DNA from: JAGQLF01 sp964437465
GTDB taxonomy: Bacteria > Patescibacteriota > Dojkabacteria > J137
DNA: 64,000 nt
Assembly: GCA_964437465.1 (NCBI GenBank)
Contig: CAYTGI010000005.1
Span: 13,460-77,459, forward strand
Reading direction: 5' to 3'
Shown: in pieces, positions 1 through 8,684 of the stretch
How the letters are laid out: each line of letters starts with the position of its first letter
Position numbering within the stretch: position 1 is the stretch's first letter
Notes under the pieces: model-generated
Database searches by the model: none
Told to the model about the DNA's origin: nothing
Seen by the model: only the letters and a program-made list of their open reading frames with translations
Made by a program: the position numbers and the translations under genes

Positions 1-795
1 GTTCATGCGCATACTGACGTTGTTCCAGGTTTAGAGGACAAAGGAATAAGAATGGACATGGATAATGGGCTAGTTTCTGGTAGGGGAAGTAACGACATGT
101 TGGCTCAAGTCGCTTTATTGATGGTTAATATGGCACTTAATCCAGATTCAGATTTAGTGTATTACTTTTCTGGAGATGAAGAAATTAATATGATTTTTAA
201 TGGTCCTGAGATTTTGGAAAAATTTCATGGATTTTTAATTGACCTTGAACCAACAGGAAATGTTTATGGTGAAATTATTACTAAAGCTTCAAATACAACT
301 GTTTATTCAAGGTTTATAGATGGCTCTATTCCTATCTTTGCAAAGCTAGTAGATAAGCTTAACGATTTAGGAGTGAGATACCAATTAGATGAAGAAGGAA
401 TGTTAGTAGTTATTGGAGATGATGGTAAGCCTGATTTACAAGAGTTAATGGATGAATATCAAATTAAGGGGCGTTTAGAAGAAGGTATGAAAATTGAAAA
501 TGATTCTTTAACAAATAGATTTTTGAGAGAACTTCTTCAACAAGTTTATGGTGAGAGAAGAATATTAGAAGGCTCTATGGCAACATCATTCTTCGTAGAT
601 GGAGGTTTGGATTATTTTCACAGTCTAGCATTTCGAATGAAAAGAAATGGGATTGTAGTAAGCTTTCCTGAGATTGGTGGAAGGCATACTGACTACGAAT
701 CTGGCTTTTTTCAACACTACTCTCTCCTTCTTCATTTTTTAGATCTCTTATCTAAAGATGAGAATTTAGATCAAATAATCTCCATCGAGGCTTAG
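1..795 (+). CDS. M20-family metallopeptidase (5' truncated by window edge)
   Basis: The reading frame is open from base 1, so the N-terminus lies outside the window. The visible start has the M20 metal-site pattern HTDVVPG, then a GRGSNDM segment (second metal Asp) and SGDEEIN (catalytic/ligand Glu pair). The last third has GGRHTDYESG, which fits the distal metal-binding His of the family. M20 enzymes are di-zinc hydrolases such as ArgE/DapE-like deacylases or di/tripeptidases; the substrate cannot be told here. The first in-frame Met (base 52) lies after the HTD motif, so it is not the true start. It is followed by tyrS on the same strand after a 76-bp gap. Confidence 0.8.
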   Translation, partial: VHAHTDVVPGLEDKGIRMDMDNGLVSGRGSNDMLAQVALLMVNMALNPDSDLVYYFSGDEEINMIFNGPEILEKFHGFLIDLEPTGNVYGEIITKASNTTVYSRFIDGSIPIFAKLVDKLNDLGVRYQLDEEGMLVVIGDDGKPDLQELMDEYQIKGRLEEGMKIENDSLTNRFLRELLQQVYGERRILEGSMATSFFVDGGLDYFHSLAFRMKRNGIVVSFPEIGGRHTDYESGFFQHYSLLLHFLDLLSKDENLDQIISIEA

Positions 796-871
796 AAAAA
801 TAAGGATTATGCGATAAAATTATGGGATACTCTCAGTAGTATTCCGATATTAAAAATTAATCCTGTTAGAC

Positions 872-2341
872 ATGACACGAGAAAAAGTTAAAGAACTTCT
901 TACACCAATTACAATTTCAAAGGTACTTAGTAAGGTTAAGCATGAAAATGCTGATCGACTTTGGATTGTAAAGGTGGATAACGGCTCAGGTGAAGAAGTT
1001 CAGATAGTAACTGCAGCAGATAACTTTAACAAAGGTGATTTAGTTGTTCATCTTGGCCCTGGAAATGTAGTTCCAGGTTGGCTGTTTAAAGAAGGTGAGG
1101 AGATAAAATTGGAAGAGAGAAAAATGAGAGGAGAAATTTCAAGCGGAATGTTGCTTGCAGAAGATGAGATAGGGATTGGAGAGGATCATGAAGGACTTTT
1201 AGTAATTAATAATGAAGAATTACAAAATGACTTAATTGGTAAGTCGATTTTAGAGGTTTTGAGTGAAGAGCAACTAGATACTGCTTATAAAAATGCTGAT
1301 GTTATAGAAATTACACCTGAAATGCAGGAGAAAATTGATTTAATTAAGAGAGATTTGGCTGAGATTATCGGAGAAGAAGATATTCCTGCAATCATAAATA
1401 AAAGACCTCTTAAGATTTATTGGGGAACTGCTCCTACTGGAAAACCTAGTGTTGGGTATTTTGTACCAATGATTAAGATTTCAGACTTTTTGAAGGCAGG
1501 TTGTGAAGTTAAAATCTTACTTGCTAATATTCATGCATTTCTAGACAATATGAAATCCTCATGGGAAGTAGTGAACTACCGTTCTGAATATTACAAAATT
1601 ATAACAACTGAGATTTTAAAAGTTTTAGGTGCACCTCTAGATAAGCTTGAATTTGTCGAGGGATCAAGTTACCAACTTGATGCAAAATACACAATGGATA
1701 TGTATAAAATCGCCACTATGACAACAACAAACAGTGTACAAGGCGCAGGGGCTGAGGTAGTAAAGCAAGTTGAAAATCCTGTTCTGGGGGGTTTACTATA
1801 TCCTATTCTTCAAGCACTAGATGAGGAATATCTTGGGGTCGATGCACAGCTAGGAGGGGTTGATCAAAGAAAAATCTTTATGTTCGCAAGAGAAAGTCTT
1901 CCAAGGCTAAATTATAAGAAAAGAATTCATTTTATGAATCCACTAATTCCTGGACTTGGTAAATCTGGAAAGATGTCCTCAAGTGAACCAAACTCAAAAA
2001 TAGACTTCGAAGATACAGATGAAATTATTAAAGATAAGATTAATAAATCATATTCTGAAGATGGGGTTATAGAAAATAATGGCTTACTGGCACTACTAAA
2101 ATATATTATTTTTAGGAAATTTGAGGTTGATAATGAAACACTAAAAATTGAAAGACCAGAAAAATGGGGAGGAGATGTGGAATATAGTAATTATGAACAT
2201 TTAGAAAAAGACTTTATTAACAAGAAACTTTCTTCAGTCGATCTAAAACCAGCGGTCGCAAGTACAATAATTCAGATGACTCAGCCAATAAGAGATAGAA
2301 TTGGAAAAGAACAAAAGTTAGTTGAAAAAGCATATAATTAA
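872..2341 (+). CDS. tyrS: Tyrosyl-tRNA synthetase, eukaryotic/archaeal type, with N-terminal tRNA-binding domain
   Basis: Residues about 12-112 form an OB-fold tRNA-binding domain of the PheT/EMAPII kind (KHENADRL; KMRGEISSGML). Residues about 150-489 are a class I TyrRS core: YWGTAPTGKPSVGYF in the HIGH region (HIGH replaced by SVGY at 193-196), a DNMKSSWE stretch, AGAEVVKQVE, LDEEYLGVDAQ, GGVDQRKIF and KMSSS near 367-371. These blocks resemble cytosolic eukaryotic TyrRS as I remember it more than bacterial TyrRS, and the bacterial C-terminal S4 domain is missing. The enzyme charges tRNA-Tyr in the cytoplasm. Human TyrRS has its EMAPII-like domain at the C-terminus; here the order is reversed. 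No Shine-Dalgarno precedes the ATG. Confidence 0.9.
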   Translation: MTREKVKELLTPITISKVLSKVKHENADRLWIVKVDNGSGEEVQIVTAADNFNKGDLVVHLGPGNVVPGWLFKEGEEIKLEERKMRGEISSGMLLAEDEIGIGEDHEGLLVINNEELQNDLIGKSILEVLSEEQLDTAYKNADVIEITPEMQEKIDLIKRDLAEIIGEEDIPAIINKRPLKIYWGTAPTGKPSVGYFVPMIKISDFLKAGCEVKILLANIHAFLDNMKSSWEVVNYRSEYYKIITTEILKVLGAPLDKLEFVEGSSYQLDAKYTMDMYKIATMTTTNSVQGAGAEVVKQVENPVLGGLLYPILQALDEEYLGVDAQLGGVDQRKIFMFARESLPRLNYKKRIHFMNPLIPGLGKSGKMSSSEPNSKIDFEDTDEIIKDKINKSYSEDGVIENNGLLALLKYIIFRKFEVDNETLKIERPEKWGGDVEYSNYEHLEKDFINKKLSSVDLKPAVASTIIQMTQPIRDRIGKEQKLVEKAYN

Positions 2342-2431
2342 AAAGTAGCTTTTTGAGTAAAAACAAGTAAAAATTTTCACAGAATACTACTACTAGTGTA
2401 GTATAAAATATTATAGTTATTAAATTTATAT

Positions 2432-3448
2432 ATGGAACAAAATCCAAACATGGAACAACAAAATCAACCTCAAATGGAGGATAATTCTCAAAAAAATAAA
2501 CAGATGCTCACAGTTGGTGCTGGAATTGCAATTTTAGTAGCAGTTTTCGCTGCAATAATGGTTGCTACAAGTCCAAATGGGGACAACACTAATGATACTC
2601 CTAATCCAACTGATGATAACGAAGTAGTTAGAGATAACGATCTCGATGAAGATGATACTATGGATCCTAGCGATAGTATGCTAATCGAAGACGAAGAACC
2701 AATGGCGGGGGCAACTTTTGAACCTATGGCTATGGCTTCATTAGTTGACGTGACTCCAGAAGGAGGAAATGCTAGCGGTACTGCTTACTACACTGTAGAA
2801 AATGGTCAATATATGCTTTATGCAGAATTTATGAACCTGCCACCTCTTGAAGATGGATATTTTTATGAAGGATGGGTTGTAAGACAAGATCCTTTTGAAT
2901 TTATTAGTACAGGTGAGATTTATGAGCTCGCTGGAGTTCAAGTAAACGAATTTGAATCAAACACTGATTATTCAGACTTTGGAACATATATTCTAACTCT
3001 TGAACCTGATGATGGTGACCCTGCTCCTGCTGATCATATCGTTGAAGGAGCTTTTGAGATGTTGGATTTAGAAAGGGATAACGCACCAGTTCAAGAATCC
3101 CCTCCTGCAGCAATGGAATCTCCACCTGCAAACTCAGGACCTGGAGCATATGCTGAATACAACGAAAGCTTATTAGCAAATGCTAATTCTGGAGATGTTG
3201 TTCTTTTCTTTAAAGCTGATTGGTGTCCTTCTTGTAATGTGCTGGATGCAGATATTACAGCAAACTTAAGTGATATCCCAAATGATGTAACTATCCTAGA
3301 TGTTGATTACGATGATAATACTGATCTGAGAGAGAAATATAATGTAAGAACACAACATACTATGGTACAGGTTGATGCTGAAGGTAATGAGATAAAAACT
3401 TGGATAGGAAGCTTTAGTCTAGATGATATTTTATCTGAAATAGTTTAA
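2432..3448 (+). CDS. Membrane-anchored protein with RskA-like middle domain and C-terminal thioredoxin domain
   Basis: An N-terminal hydrophilic tail is followed by one membrane helix (about residues 25-45), an acidic linker, a beta-rich middle domain (about 90-215) resembling the extracytoplasmic part of RskA-like anti-sigma factors (LPPLEDGYFYEGWVV), a Pro/Ala-rich linker, and a thioredoxin fold (about 235-338) with active site WCPSC (Cys 265 and 268). It probably performs thiol-disulfide exchange outside the membrane. It overlaps the CcdA-like gene by one base (TAATG), so the two are probably translated together and CcdA could supply electrons. No cytoplasmic sigma-binding domain is seen, so anti-sigma function is not implied. 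Confidence 0.75.
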   Translation: MEQNPNMEQQNQPQMEDNSQKNKQMLTVGAGIAILVAVFAAIMVATSPNGDNTNDTPNPTDDNEVVRDNDLDEDDTMDPSDSMLIEDEEPMAGATFEPMAMASLVDVTPEGGNASGTAYYTVENGQYMLYAEFMNLPPLEDGYFYEGWVVRQDPFEFISTGEIYELAGVQVNEFESNTDYSDFGTYILTLEPDDGDPAPADHIVEGAFEMLDLERDNAPVQESPPAAMESPPANSGPGAYAEYNESLLANANSGDVVLFFKADWCPSCNVLDADITANLSDIPNDVTILDVDYDDNTDLREKYNVRTQHTMVQVDAEGNEIKTWIGSFSLDDILSEIV

Positions 3449-4182
3449 TGACTTTTATAGTCGTATCTTTTATCGCAGGTGTGCTAACAGTCTTAGCACC
3501 CTGCGTTTTTCCTTTATTACCAGTAATTATTGGTAATTCAGTCAGTGATCAAAATAAGAAAAGGCCTTTTATTATTATTGGTTCTTTAGTTTTCTTTATT
3601 ATTCTCTTTACAGTCTTAATCAATTTTGGAGAGGGGGTACTCAGAATTCCAGATTCCACAATAAGAATTATTTCTGGAGGAATATTGATTCTATTTGGAC
3701 TTACTACTCTATTTCCTAAACAGTGGACAATTTTGTCTTACAAATTAGGATTTTCGACTAAAAGTGATAAGCTACTTCACGAATCTTCACAGAAGAAAGG
3801 GATAATGGGAGATATACTAACAGGAGCCGCTTTAGGACCTGTTTTTACAAGCTGTAGTCCAACTTACTTAGTGATTTTAGGATTAGCATTAGGAGAGTCA
3901 GATCAATTAAGAGCACTACTTTATCTAACTTCGTACGTTATTGGGTTAGGATTCATTCTTGTTCTTATTGCTTTAGGAGGTCAAAGGGTTGTAAAAAGAT
4001 TAAAATGGGCTACAAATCCAGAAAGCACTTTCAAGAAAGTAATTGGGGCAGTATTCATTATTGTAGGAATATTCATTATCTTTAGAATAGAAAAAGAAAT
4101 TGAAGAGTTATTACTTCAGGTTCCTTTTATCGAAAATCTTTACTCAATAGAGGCGGATATAGTCAACCAAACACTAGAATAA
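3448..4182 (+). CDS. ccdA: CcdA/DsbD-like transmembrane thiol-disulfide transporter
   Basis: This 244-residue protein is highly hydrophobic, with about six membrane helices. It has the two signature cysteine regions of the CcdA/DsbD beta-domain family: LAPCVFPLLP near residue 18 and TSCSPTYLVILG near residue 135. Family members pass reducing equivalents from cytoplasmic thioredoxin across the membrane to an extracytoplasmic thioredoxin-like partner. The natural partner is the upstream membrane-tethered thioredoxin gene, whose stop codon overlaps this start. A cytoplasmic donor could be the TrxA/TrxB pair at 14670-15990. A role in cytochrome c maturation is less likely because no such genes are nearby. 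Confidence 0.85.
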   Translation: MTFIVVSFIAGVLTVLAPCVFPLLPVIIGNSVSDQNKKRPFIIIGSLVFFIILFTVLINFGEGVLRIPDSTIRIISGGILILFGLTTLFPKQWTILSYKLGFSTKSDKLLHESSQKKGIMGDILTGAALGPVFTSCSPTYLVILGLALGESDQLRALLYLTSYVIGLGFILVLIALGGQRVVKRLKWATNPESTFKKVIGAVFIIVGIFIIFRIEKEIEELLLQVPFIENLYSIEADIVNQTLE

Positions 4183-4218
4183 ACTTGCCTTATCTTCTAT
4201 TAATTGTAAACTAGGGGT

Positions 4219-4827
4219 ATGAGATTTATTAAAGGAGTTCCAAAAGTTAACCAAATAATTCTATATCTAACAGCTTCAGATATATTTACCTGGGGAGTAT
4301 TTGCTGCAATAAATGGATTTGTCGGTTTGTACCTTGCAGAAAAATTAGAGATTGATGTTGTCCAAATACTTGGAGTTGGTATAGGAATTTATAGTTTGGC
4401 CCAGGGAATAGTCCAGATTCCAGTAGGAACACTAATTGATAAGAATAAATCAGATAAGGATGACATTATTATTCTGTTCATAGGAGATATATTAATGGGA
4501 ATGCCATTTTTATTTTTCCCCTTTATAGAAAGTGAGTACATTTATTATATCTTACAATTTGTTATCGGTATTGGAGCAGGAATGAATGTAGTAAGCTGGC
4601 GAAAACTTTTTGCAAAAAATTTAGATAAGGATAAAGAAGGGCTAGAATATGGGACATATGAAACAATTATGTCCTTCAGTATAGCTTTTTTGAGCTTTCT
4701 AGCAGGAGTAATTGCAAATATTAATGAGAGTTTCTTTGACTTGGTAATGATATCAATTGGAATCTTAATTATGTCTGGGGGATTCTGGTCAATAAAAATA
4801 TATAGAGCGAAAAGTAGAAAAACATAA
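4219..4827 (+). CDS. Six-helix membrane protein resembling half of an MFS transporter
   Basis: The protein has 202 residues and about six hydrophobic helices, with an MFS-like loop between helices 2 and 3 (VPVGTLIDKNK-like, near residue 75) and an R/K-rich turn before the third pair. It matches the size of the N-terminal half of a major facilitator carrier. No second half follows: the next gene has a single membrane helix. It may dimerise or be a scaffold-type relic; the substrate is unknown. A -10-like TAAACT at 4207-4212 ends six bases before the ATG, consistent with a leaderless mRNA. The last base overlaps the next gene. Confidence 0.55.
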   Translation: MRFIKGVPKVNQIILYLTASDIFTWGVFAAINGFVGLYLAEKLEIDVVQILGVGIGIYSLAQGIVQIPVGTLIDKNKSDKDDIIILFIGDILMGMPFLFFPFIESEYIYYILQFVIGIGAGMNVVSWRKLFAKNLDKDKEGLEYGTYETIMSFSIAFLSFLAGVIANINESFFDLVMISIGILIMSGGFWSIKIYRAKSRKT

Positions 4828-5198
4828 TGTGGAATCTGATAAAAAATCTTCTTAAATCTCCTTATATCCTTGTCTACGCACTTACATCTCTACTTTTTTT
4901 ACTAGGATCAGGATTTAGAATAGTTAGACAGCCATTGAGAATTACTTTCAAGGAAGCTTTAGAAATGATTTTTGAAGAGTATCCAGAAGTTGAGGATCAG
5001 GGAGAGACTCAGAGATATTTCTCTGAACAAGTTAGTGGAACGTGGTATATTTCAATTGCATATTTAGATAATGAACAAAGAATAGAAGGTGGAGATTGTT
5101 TTAGAGTTACAAAAGATGATGTAGTTTATGTAGATAGTATTAAAATAAGCAGTTCTAGACCAACTAGAATAAATCCTATTACTTGTGAAGCTAAATAA
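4827..5198 (+). CDS. Small membrane-anchored hypothetical protein
   Basis: I do not recognise this 123-residue protein. It has one hydrophobic segment near the N-terminus (about residues 11-29) and a soluble, charged C-terminal part with two cysteines (GGDCFRV and the terminal NPITCEAK) that could form a disulfide outside the membrane. Its start overlaps the stop of the half-MFS gene, and the IPP isomerase gene begins two bases after its stop, so it lies in a tight operon. Confidence 0.5.
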   Translation: MWNLIKNLLKSPYILVYALTSLLFLLGSGFRIVRQPLRITFKEALEMIFEEYPEVEDQGETQRYFSEQVSGTWYISIAYLDNEQRIEGGDCFRVTKDDVVYVDSIKISSSRPTRINPITCEAK

Positions 5199-5200
5199 CT

Positions 5201-6208
5201 ATGAGCGGAAAAATTAATGATAGAAAATTAGATCATATTAGAATAGTTTTAGAGGAGGAGGTTGAACCCATACCATCCTCTTTTGATTCATATAGACTTC
5301 CATTCAAAGCATTTCCTGAAATTGATATGGAAGAAATTGATACTTCAACAAAGTTTTACGATTGGGATTTAAGTTTCCCTTTTATTGTTTCTTCAATGAC
5401 TGGTGGTCCTGAAAAGGGGCTAACTATTAATTCAAACCTTGCTAAAGCATGTGAAGAAGTTGGGGTTGGTCTTGGACTAGGTTCAATGAGGGTAATTTTA
5501 AGAAAACCTGAATCAATTCCTAGTTTTGATGTAAAGAAATTCTGTCCAAGTGTACCTCTTTTTGCAAATATGGGAATTGTTCAGCTAAATTATGGGTATG
5601 GTGCGGATGAGATAAATAAAATAATTGATTCAATAAATGCTGATGGAATTTTCCTACACGTAAACCATCTTCAAGAAGCAGTTCAACCTGAGGGAGACCT
5701 GAATTTTAAAGATCTAATACCAAAGCTTGGAGAAATATTACCTAAAATAGAAAAAAAAGTTGTTGTAAAAGAAGTGGGGCATGGATTTGACTATGAATCT
5801 GCAAAAGCTTTAGCTGATATTGGGATAGAATGGATTGATGTTTCAGGTTTAGGAGGAACCTCTTGGGCTTGGGTTGAAGCATATCGAAGAGATGATGATA
5901 TAGGACACTTGCTTAAGGCAGAAGGAATCCCAACAGATGAATCTTTAGAACAGTGTAAAAAAATAGAAGGTTTAAATCTAATTGCTGGTGGAGGAGTAAG
6001 AAACGGAATTCATATTGCTAAATCAGTTTCACTCGGAGCTAAAATTGCAACTGCTGCTAAACCTTTACTAGCCGCATCATTAGAATCAGTTGAAGCGTGC
6101 ATTACAGTTTTAGAGATGATGAAGCATGAATTTAAACTAGCAATGTTTAGTGCTGGTGTAAGTAATGTTGAAGAGCTTTCTAAATTAGAGTTGAAGAAAG
6201 AAAAATAA
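5201..6208 (+). CDS. fni: Type 2 isopentenyl-diphosphate delta-isomerase
   Basis: The enzyme interconverts IPP and DMAPP using FMN and NADPH. Diagnostic parts are SSMTGGPE (flavin loop, about residues 65-72), GLGLGSMR, a HVNHLQEAVQPEGD motif that holds the family's conserved Gln/Glu and metal-binding acidic residue, VVKEVGHG, DVSGLGGTSWAWVE, and the phosphate-binding GGGVRNG. The length of 335 residues fits the family. No other isoprenoid pathway gene lies in the window, so the enzyme may act on scavenged or pathway-derived precursors. Confidence 0.93.
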   Translation: MSGKINDRKLDHIRIVLEEEVEPIPSSFDSYRLPFKAFPEIDMEEIDTSTKFYDWDLSFPFIVSSMTGGPEKGLTINSNLAKACEEVGVGLGLGSMRVILRKPESIPSFDVKKFCPSVPLFANMGIVQLNYGYGADEINKIIDSINADGIFLHVNHLQEAVQPEGDLNFKDLIPKLGEILPKIEKKVVVKEVGHGFDYESAKALADIGIEWIDVSGLGGTSWAWVEAYRRDDDIGHLLKAEGIPTDESLEQCKKIEGLNLIAGGGVRNGIHIAKSVSLGAKIATAAKPLLAASLESVEACITVLEMMKHEFKLAMFSAGVSNVEELSKLELKKEK

Positions 6209-6217
6209 TAACCCTAC

Positions 6218-6268
6218 TCAGCCTCCCTCTTGATCAAGGGTGAGGAGATCCCGATACATCGGGATTGG
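6218..6268. repeat. Two consecutive inverted repeats between fni and tsaC-tsaE
   Basis: A first imperfect palindrome (CCTCCCTCTTGATCAAGGGTGAGG-like) is followed directly by AATCCCGATACATCGGGATT. Neither has a T-tract, so they are weak candidates for intrinsic terminators. The second shares the TCCCGA/TCGGGA stem with the HU terminator near 61201. They may stabilise the fni mRNA end. Confidence 0.5.
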
Positions 6269-6279
6269 ATGGGGTGTAG

Positions 6280-6285
6280 TATAAT
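6280..6285 (+). promoter_or_regulatory. -10 element giving a probable leaderless tsaC-tsaE transcript
   Basis: A perfect TATAAT ends six bases before the ATG at 6292. With the usual spacing from -10 to the start site, transcription would begin at or next to the A of the start codon. No Shine-Dalgarno is present. Confidence 0.6.
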
Positions 6286-6291
6286 TATTCC

Positions 6292-7359
6292 ATGGAAATA
6301 ATAAAGGAAAGTGATGAGAATGTAGTTAAAAAAGTTGTAAAAGTTCTTAAAAGTGGAGGGCTAGTTGTTTATCCAACTGAAACTGCTTACGGAGTTGGAG
6401 TTGATGCTACTAATAAAGATGCTGTTGGTAAACTTCTTGAATATAAGAAAAGACCTCAAGGAAAAGCTATTTCCGTTGGAATGAATGATGAAAAAATGGC
6501 ATCAGAATATGTAGAGATAAATAAGACCGCTAAAAATATCTATAAAGAATTTCTTCCAGGACCTGTTACTGTTATCTCAAAATCAAAAGGAAAAGTTGAT
6601 GCAAGATTAGAATCTGAGAAGGGTACGCTAGGTATAAGAATACCTGATAGAAAATCAATACTGGAGATAATAGAAAAATTTAATAAACCAATAACTACTA
6701 CCTCAGCTAACTCAGCTTCAAAAAAGACACCCTACTCTGTTCAAGATGTTTTAGATACCTTGAGCCAGAAACAAAAGAAGATGATAGATTTAATTATTGA
6801 TGGTGGTGAACTTCCCAAAAGATTAACCTCTACTGTCATTGATACAACTACAGATGAATTAAAAACATATAGGCAAGGTCAGGCTAAACTTGGGAATAAA
6901 AAAGCGATTGATACCTGTAAATCCAATTCAGAACAAGAAACTATTCTTCTTGGAGAAAAATTTATGGGAGAAAATAGGAAATATTTAAAGGAGGGTGCTG
7001 TAATTTTCTTATTAAGAGGTGATCTGGGGGCCGGGAAAACCCATTTTACTAAGGGAATTGCTAAAGCATTAGGAATTGAGAGGAATATAAAGTCCCCTAC
7101 GTATACTTATGTTGAAGAATATAATATCCCCTCTTCTAGCAAAAAGGGAATGTTTTATCATATTGACGCGTGGAAAGTTGAAACTAAAGAAGATTTACAG
7201 GCTTTTGGGTTCGAAAACTGGTTGAAGGAGGGAAATGTACTAGCAATTGAATGGCCTGAGATTTTAGAGAATTTAGGTCAAGAATTTCCAAATGCAAAGA
7301 TAATAGACTTAGATTTTGAAGTAAATGGTGAGAACAATAGGCTAATTTCAGAGTATTAG
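6292..7359 (+). CDS. tsaC/tsaE: TsaC (YrdC/Sua5)-TsaE fusion for tRNA t6A synthesis
   Basis: Residues 1 to about 195 are a YrdC/Sua5-type threonylcarbamoyl-AMP synthase (YPTETAYGVG, KKRPQGKAI, PGPVTVI, TSANSASKK, TSTVIDTT). Residues about 205-355 are a TsaE-type P-loop ATPase with Walker A GDLGAGKT at 243-250, SPTYTYVEEY and an HIDAWK segment. Both act in making N6-threonylcarbamoyl-adenosine at position 37 of ANN-reading tRNAs. Bacteria usually encode them separately; fusing two pathway members fits their shared role. TsaB and TsaD are not in the window. The 3' end nearly meets the converging gene at 7356. Confidence 0.92.
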   Translation: MEIIKESDENVVKKVVKVLKSGGLVVYPTETAYGVGVDATNKDAVGKLLEYKKRPQGKAISVGMNDEKMASEYVEINKTAKNIYKEFLPGPVTVISKSKGKVDARLESEKGTLGIRIPDRKSILEIIEKFNKPITTTSANSASKKTPYSVQDVLDTLSQKQKKMIDLIIDGGELPKRLTSTVIDTTTDELKTYRQGQAKLGNKKAIDTCKSNSEQETILLGEKFMGENRKYLKEGAVIFLLRGDLGAGKTHFTKGIAKALGIERNIKSPTYTYVEEYNIPSSSKKGMFYHIDAWKVETKEDLQAFGFENWLKEGNVLAIEWPEILENLGQEFPNAKIIDLDFEVNGENNRLISEY

Positions 7360-8606
7360 TTTCCAATATATCTTTGTCGTGCTTGTTCAAACTCAGAATT
7401 ATCTTGACCTTCTACAGAGCTGAATGTGTCAACCTTTTGAACATTATTATCCCTTACATCAATTTCATAAACCTTTATCCATTTTTCTGATTCAATCTCT
7501 GACTCTGTATAGAAATACTGATAGGTAATTGTACTTTGTCCGAATTTAAGTCCTGATTGAGGTGAGATACAAAATGTTTGATCTTTATTTAAGCAATACG
7601 AGTTAAAGTTCGCAACAATTTCTTCACTATCAACATGAAAGATATTACAGTCAGCCTCAGTTTCAAACTCAGATTCAGGAATACAATCACCTCGTATTCT
7701 AAATCTTCCATCATTACTTATTAAATCAGTATCCATCCTAGCTTGTTCAATCTCCTCTTCTGAGAGAAGCTTTCCGCTTTCAATTATTTTTTTGGCTAAA
7801 CTAAAATCAAATCCTGTATTTATCTCAACTTGCATCTCATCATCACTTATAACTAGATCAGCCTCAGAATTACATTCGTCTGATTCCTCATAATTTACTG
7901 AAACAATAGCATATAAATTCTCTTCAGATAACTTGTAGAAATAAATGTATGATTTGTTTTCTTCAAAAAATTCAGAAGGAAATTCAGAATCATTCGGGCA
8001 TTCAGAAGTGATGATACTTTCTTTCTTAACTGGATTAGATAGAGTTTCCCCATCAAAAGCAATATCAGGAAGCTCTTCGGAAATCTCAGCATCATTCATA
8101 TTCGAAGTTAATAAACTCAGATTTTCTATATAAGCAAAGGCTAAGTAACTAAAACCATCATTACCAAGGTCATATTCAAGGATTGTGTCTGAACTGATAC
8201 TACTTAAAAATGGTGATTGTGTATTATTTAAAGAAGATTGAAGTACCTGCTTTCCTTCAGGATATTGGAATTCTAGCTTTAGTTCAGCATTGGTGAAAGT
8301 GTTTACTAGGTCTATGTCAGATTCTTCAAAAGGAGGAATTTCAATAAATTCTTCTACTTCTTCACATAGCTCTTCAGTACATACCACTCCCTCCTCTGTA
8401 CATTCACATTCATTACATAGATCTTCTGATTGGAACTTATCTCCAACTGAGTAGTTAAAATCATTATACTCACATACTTGTTGATCTTTTTGTATATCGG
8501 TACTTGATCTAAAGAAAACTAAGCCAATTCCAACAAAAGCTATTATGAGAGTAATTCCTCCTAAGATGATTACTTCTTTGTTTGGTTTTTCTTTAAAATT
8601 TTTCAT
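7356..8606 (-). CDS. Membrane-anchored exported protein with VWC-like cysteine motif
   Basis: A short cytoplasmic tail and one membrane helix (about residues 11-33) precede a six-cysteine segment (about 45-81; pattern C..CNECEC..GVVCTE..C) resembling a von Willebrand factor C or pacifastin half-domain. The remaining 330 residues are an acidic, beta-rich region that I cannot assign. The same tail-helix-cysteine architecture recurs in three genes at 11028-12997, so this is one paralogous family. A terminator after the sigma fusion gene separates its transcription from that gene. It overlaps the end of tsaC-tsaE by four bases (convergent). Confidence 0.65.
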   Translation of the reverse strand: MKNFKEKPNKEVIILGGITLIIAFVGIGLVFFRSSTDIQKDQQVCEYNDFNYSVGDKFQSEDLCNECECTEEGVVCTEELCEEVEEFIEIPPFEESDIDLVNTFTNAELKLEFQYPEGKQVLQSSLNNTQSPFLSSISSDTILEYDLGNDGFSYLAFAYIENLSLLTSNMNDAEISEELPDIAFDGETLSNPVKKESIITSECPNDSEFPSEFFEENKSYIYFYKLSEENLYAIVSVNYEESDECNSEADLVISDDEMQVEINTGFDFSLAKKIIESGKLLSEEEIEQARMDTDLISNDGRFRIRGDCIPESEFETEADCNIFHVDSEEIVANFNSYCLNKDQTFCISPQSGLKFGQSTITYQYFYTESEIESEKWIKVYEIDVRDNNVQKVDTFSSVEGQDNSEFEQARQRYIGN

Positions 8607-8652
8607 AAATCCATCTAGAAGATAATACTAGATTTTAGAAAAATTTAGAAGA

Positions 8653-8679
8653 AAGGGAGAACTAAATCTCCCTTTGCTC
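8653..8679 (-). terminator. Intrinsic terminator after the sigma-fusion gene
   Basis: On the minus strand AAAGGGAGA and TCTCCCTTT-type arms form a GC-containing hairpin just after the stop of the 8685-10937 gene, followed by a pyrimidine/T-rich stretch. Confidence 0.65.
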
Positions 8680-8684
8680 TGGTA

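Noticed and set aside
2432..3448. True anti-sigma factor
   Set aside because: Only the extracytoplasmic RskA-like part is visible; there is no cytoplasmic sigma-binding domain, and the thioredoxin domain suggests another role.
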